Positions 14,591-15,160 of a stretch of 15,160 nt of DNA are shown in pieces. Each line of letters starts with the position of its first letter. Position 1 is the stretch's first letter. Source of the DNA: a bacterium (lineage in GTDB: Bacteria > UBA9089); assembly GCA_003485015.1 (NCBI GenBank), contig DNCN01000136.1:1-15160 (forward strand). Reading direction: 5' to 3'. The notes under the pieces are model-generated. The model saw nothing but the letters and a program-made list of their open reading frames with translations, was not told the origin of the DNA and did no database searches. The position numbers were made by a program, and so were the translations under genes.

Positions 14591-14780
14591 GAGCCTGTTC
14601 AATGTTTAACAATAACCCAGCTCAACCATTATATGTGATAATATATGTGATAAGACTAAAGATAGCATAGTGTTACGAGGGTTGACAGCGTTAAACAACC
14701 CCCTGAAATGTTGAGTTACTTTTGAAAAGTAGGCTCCATAATATGTTAAACAGCAATGGATTACGATATTGAACAGGCTC
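14591..14780. mobile_element. MITE-like 190-bp element with 13-bp terminal inverted repeats
   Basis: GAGCCTGTTCAAT (14591-14603) and its exact reverse complement (14768-14780) bound a 190-bp AT-rich segment. Just inside, TGTTTAACA (14603-14611) is mirrored by TGTTAAACA (14744-14752). AAATT flanks both sides (14586-14590 and 14781-14785) and could be a 5-bp target duplication. The interior has no transposase and no plausible gene. It fits a non-autonomous element mobilised in trans by a DDE transposase; the parent family is not identified. Confidence 0.55.
14630..14653. repeat. Two tandem copies of a 12-nt repeat
   Basis: TATATGTGATAA occurs at 14630-14641 and again, perfectly, at 14642-14653, inside the MITE-like element. 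It may be a simple duplication or a protein-binding site. Confidence 0.7.
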
Positions 14781-14891
14781 AAATTTGTCACTTAAACTGC
14801 TATGACCCTCAAAGTCAACAGATATTTTAATAGAAAGCAAGCAAAACAGGGATAGAGTCCCCTTGATTTATTTCGGTTTTGACAAGATCCC

Positions 14892-14996
14892 AGGTGTATC
14901 CATTATAGGTATATCCAATTTGAGTGCACTTATTTTGGGTATATCTTTTTTAGGTATATTTAATATGGGCATACCTATTGTGGGTATAGTCCTTAG
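14892..14996. repeat. Seven degenerate 15-nt tandem repeats (GGTATA-type)
   Basis: Seven consecutive 15-nt units start at 14892, 14907, 14922, 14937, 14952, 14967 and 14982, with consensus about GGGTATAYCTATTTT. GGTATA is the best kept part; the third unit is the most diverged. In one frame (TTG 14863 to TAG 15015, 50 codons) each unit encodes a G-I-x-x-[L/M/I] pentad, for example GISNL, GISFL, GIFNM and GIPIV. No ribosome binding site supports translation. Either this is a decayed pentad-repeat coding segment or a DNA-level iteron-like array. Confidence 0.75.
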
Positions 14997-15122
14997 CACT
15001 TCCCACCATCGGTAGATAGTCGCCATCACCCCTGCTGACATCTTGTCGGCAATTCAAATAGCATGCTTGTGTCAGATCGGTGGGGGTTTGCTCTGAATAA
15101 TAGTATAAGGAATGTCCGCTTT

Positions 15123-15160
15123 GGGTATACTCGTTATGGATATACCTATTTTGGGTATAC
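15123..15160. repeat. Second run of the 15-nt repeat, cut by the window end
   Basis: Two full units (15123-15137 and 15138-15152) and the start of a third (15153-15160) follow the same consensus as the array at 14892-14996. The two runs are 126 nt apart, a multiple of three, and read in the same frame, here from ATG 15112 as M-S-A-L-G-I-L-V-M-D-I-P-I-L-G-I. In-frame stops lie between the runs. The array or gene continues beyond this window. Confidence 0.7.

Noticed and set aside
14886..15160. The 15-nt repeats considered as a CRISPR array.
   Set aside because: Units are directly tandem without unique spacers and too short and degenerate for CRISPR repeats. No cas genes are present.

Overview
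The window is bacterial. It has strong AGGAGG-type ribosome binding sites, ATG, GTG and TTG starts, a sigma-54 activator and a textbook sigma-54 promoter, bacterial insertion sequences and a tyrosine recombinase. I cannot assign a genus. The XPB-type helicase pair, IS110 and IS1634-like debris and unassigned operon genes would fit an environmental or uncultured lineage, but that is inference. I see no tRNA, rRNA or CRISPR array.

Layout. (1) 133-1644, + strand: a complete tyrosine recombinase, a 55-aa protein resembling small antitoxins, and a 65-aa antitoxin-like protein whose stop overlaps a short frame that opens like a PIN-domain toxin and ends after 29 codons. This looks like a recombinase-associated accessory patch with a decayed toxin-antitoxin module. 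(2) 5764-1656, - strand: a compact three-gene operon of a small TPR-like protein, a 729-aa helicase-associated protein and an XPB/ERCC3-type superfamily 2 helicase. The last two overlap by 14 nt and both carry the same auxiliary (Helicase_C_3-like) domain. (3) 5836-8400: a mobile-element graveyard. It holds a foldable segment of about 90 nt with DnaA-box-like 9-mers, a multiply frameshifted IS110-family transposase with a possible relic bridge-RNA hairpin in its left end, and the last 110 or so codons of an IS1634/IS4-type transposase.

(4) 8402-14332: the most interesting block. A sigma-54 activator (GAFTGA intact, degenerate receiver-like N-terminus) is encoded on the + strand. Convergent to it runs a four-gene - strand operon that starts at a complete sigma-54 promoter (14332-14318). 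In order it encodes a 217-aa protein with an acidic head, a cationic middle and a glycine zipper; a 432-aa protein with an HExxH...ExxxD zinc-peptidase signature; a 522-aa protein of no family I recognise; and a 250-aa metal-dependent amidohydrolase. No other recognisable regulator lies in the window, so the convergent activator is the obvious candidate to drive the operon. The function of the set is unknown. A regulated, protease-processed membrane-active or secreted protein is one testable idea, not a conclusion.

(5) 14333-15160: no convincing gene. It holds a possible upstream activator dyad, a 190-bp MITE-like element with 13-bp terminal inverted repeats and a possible 5-bp target duplication, and two runs of a degenerate 15-nt tandem repeat (consensus about GGGTATAYCTATTTT), the second continuing past the window end.
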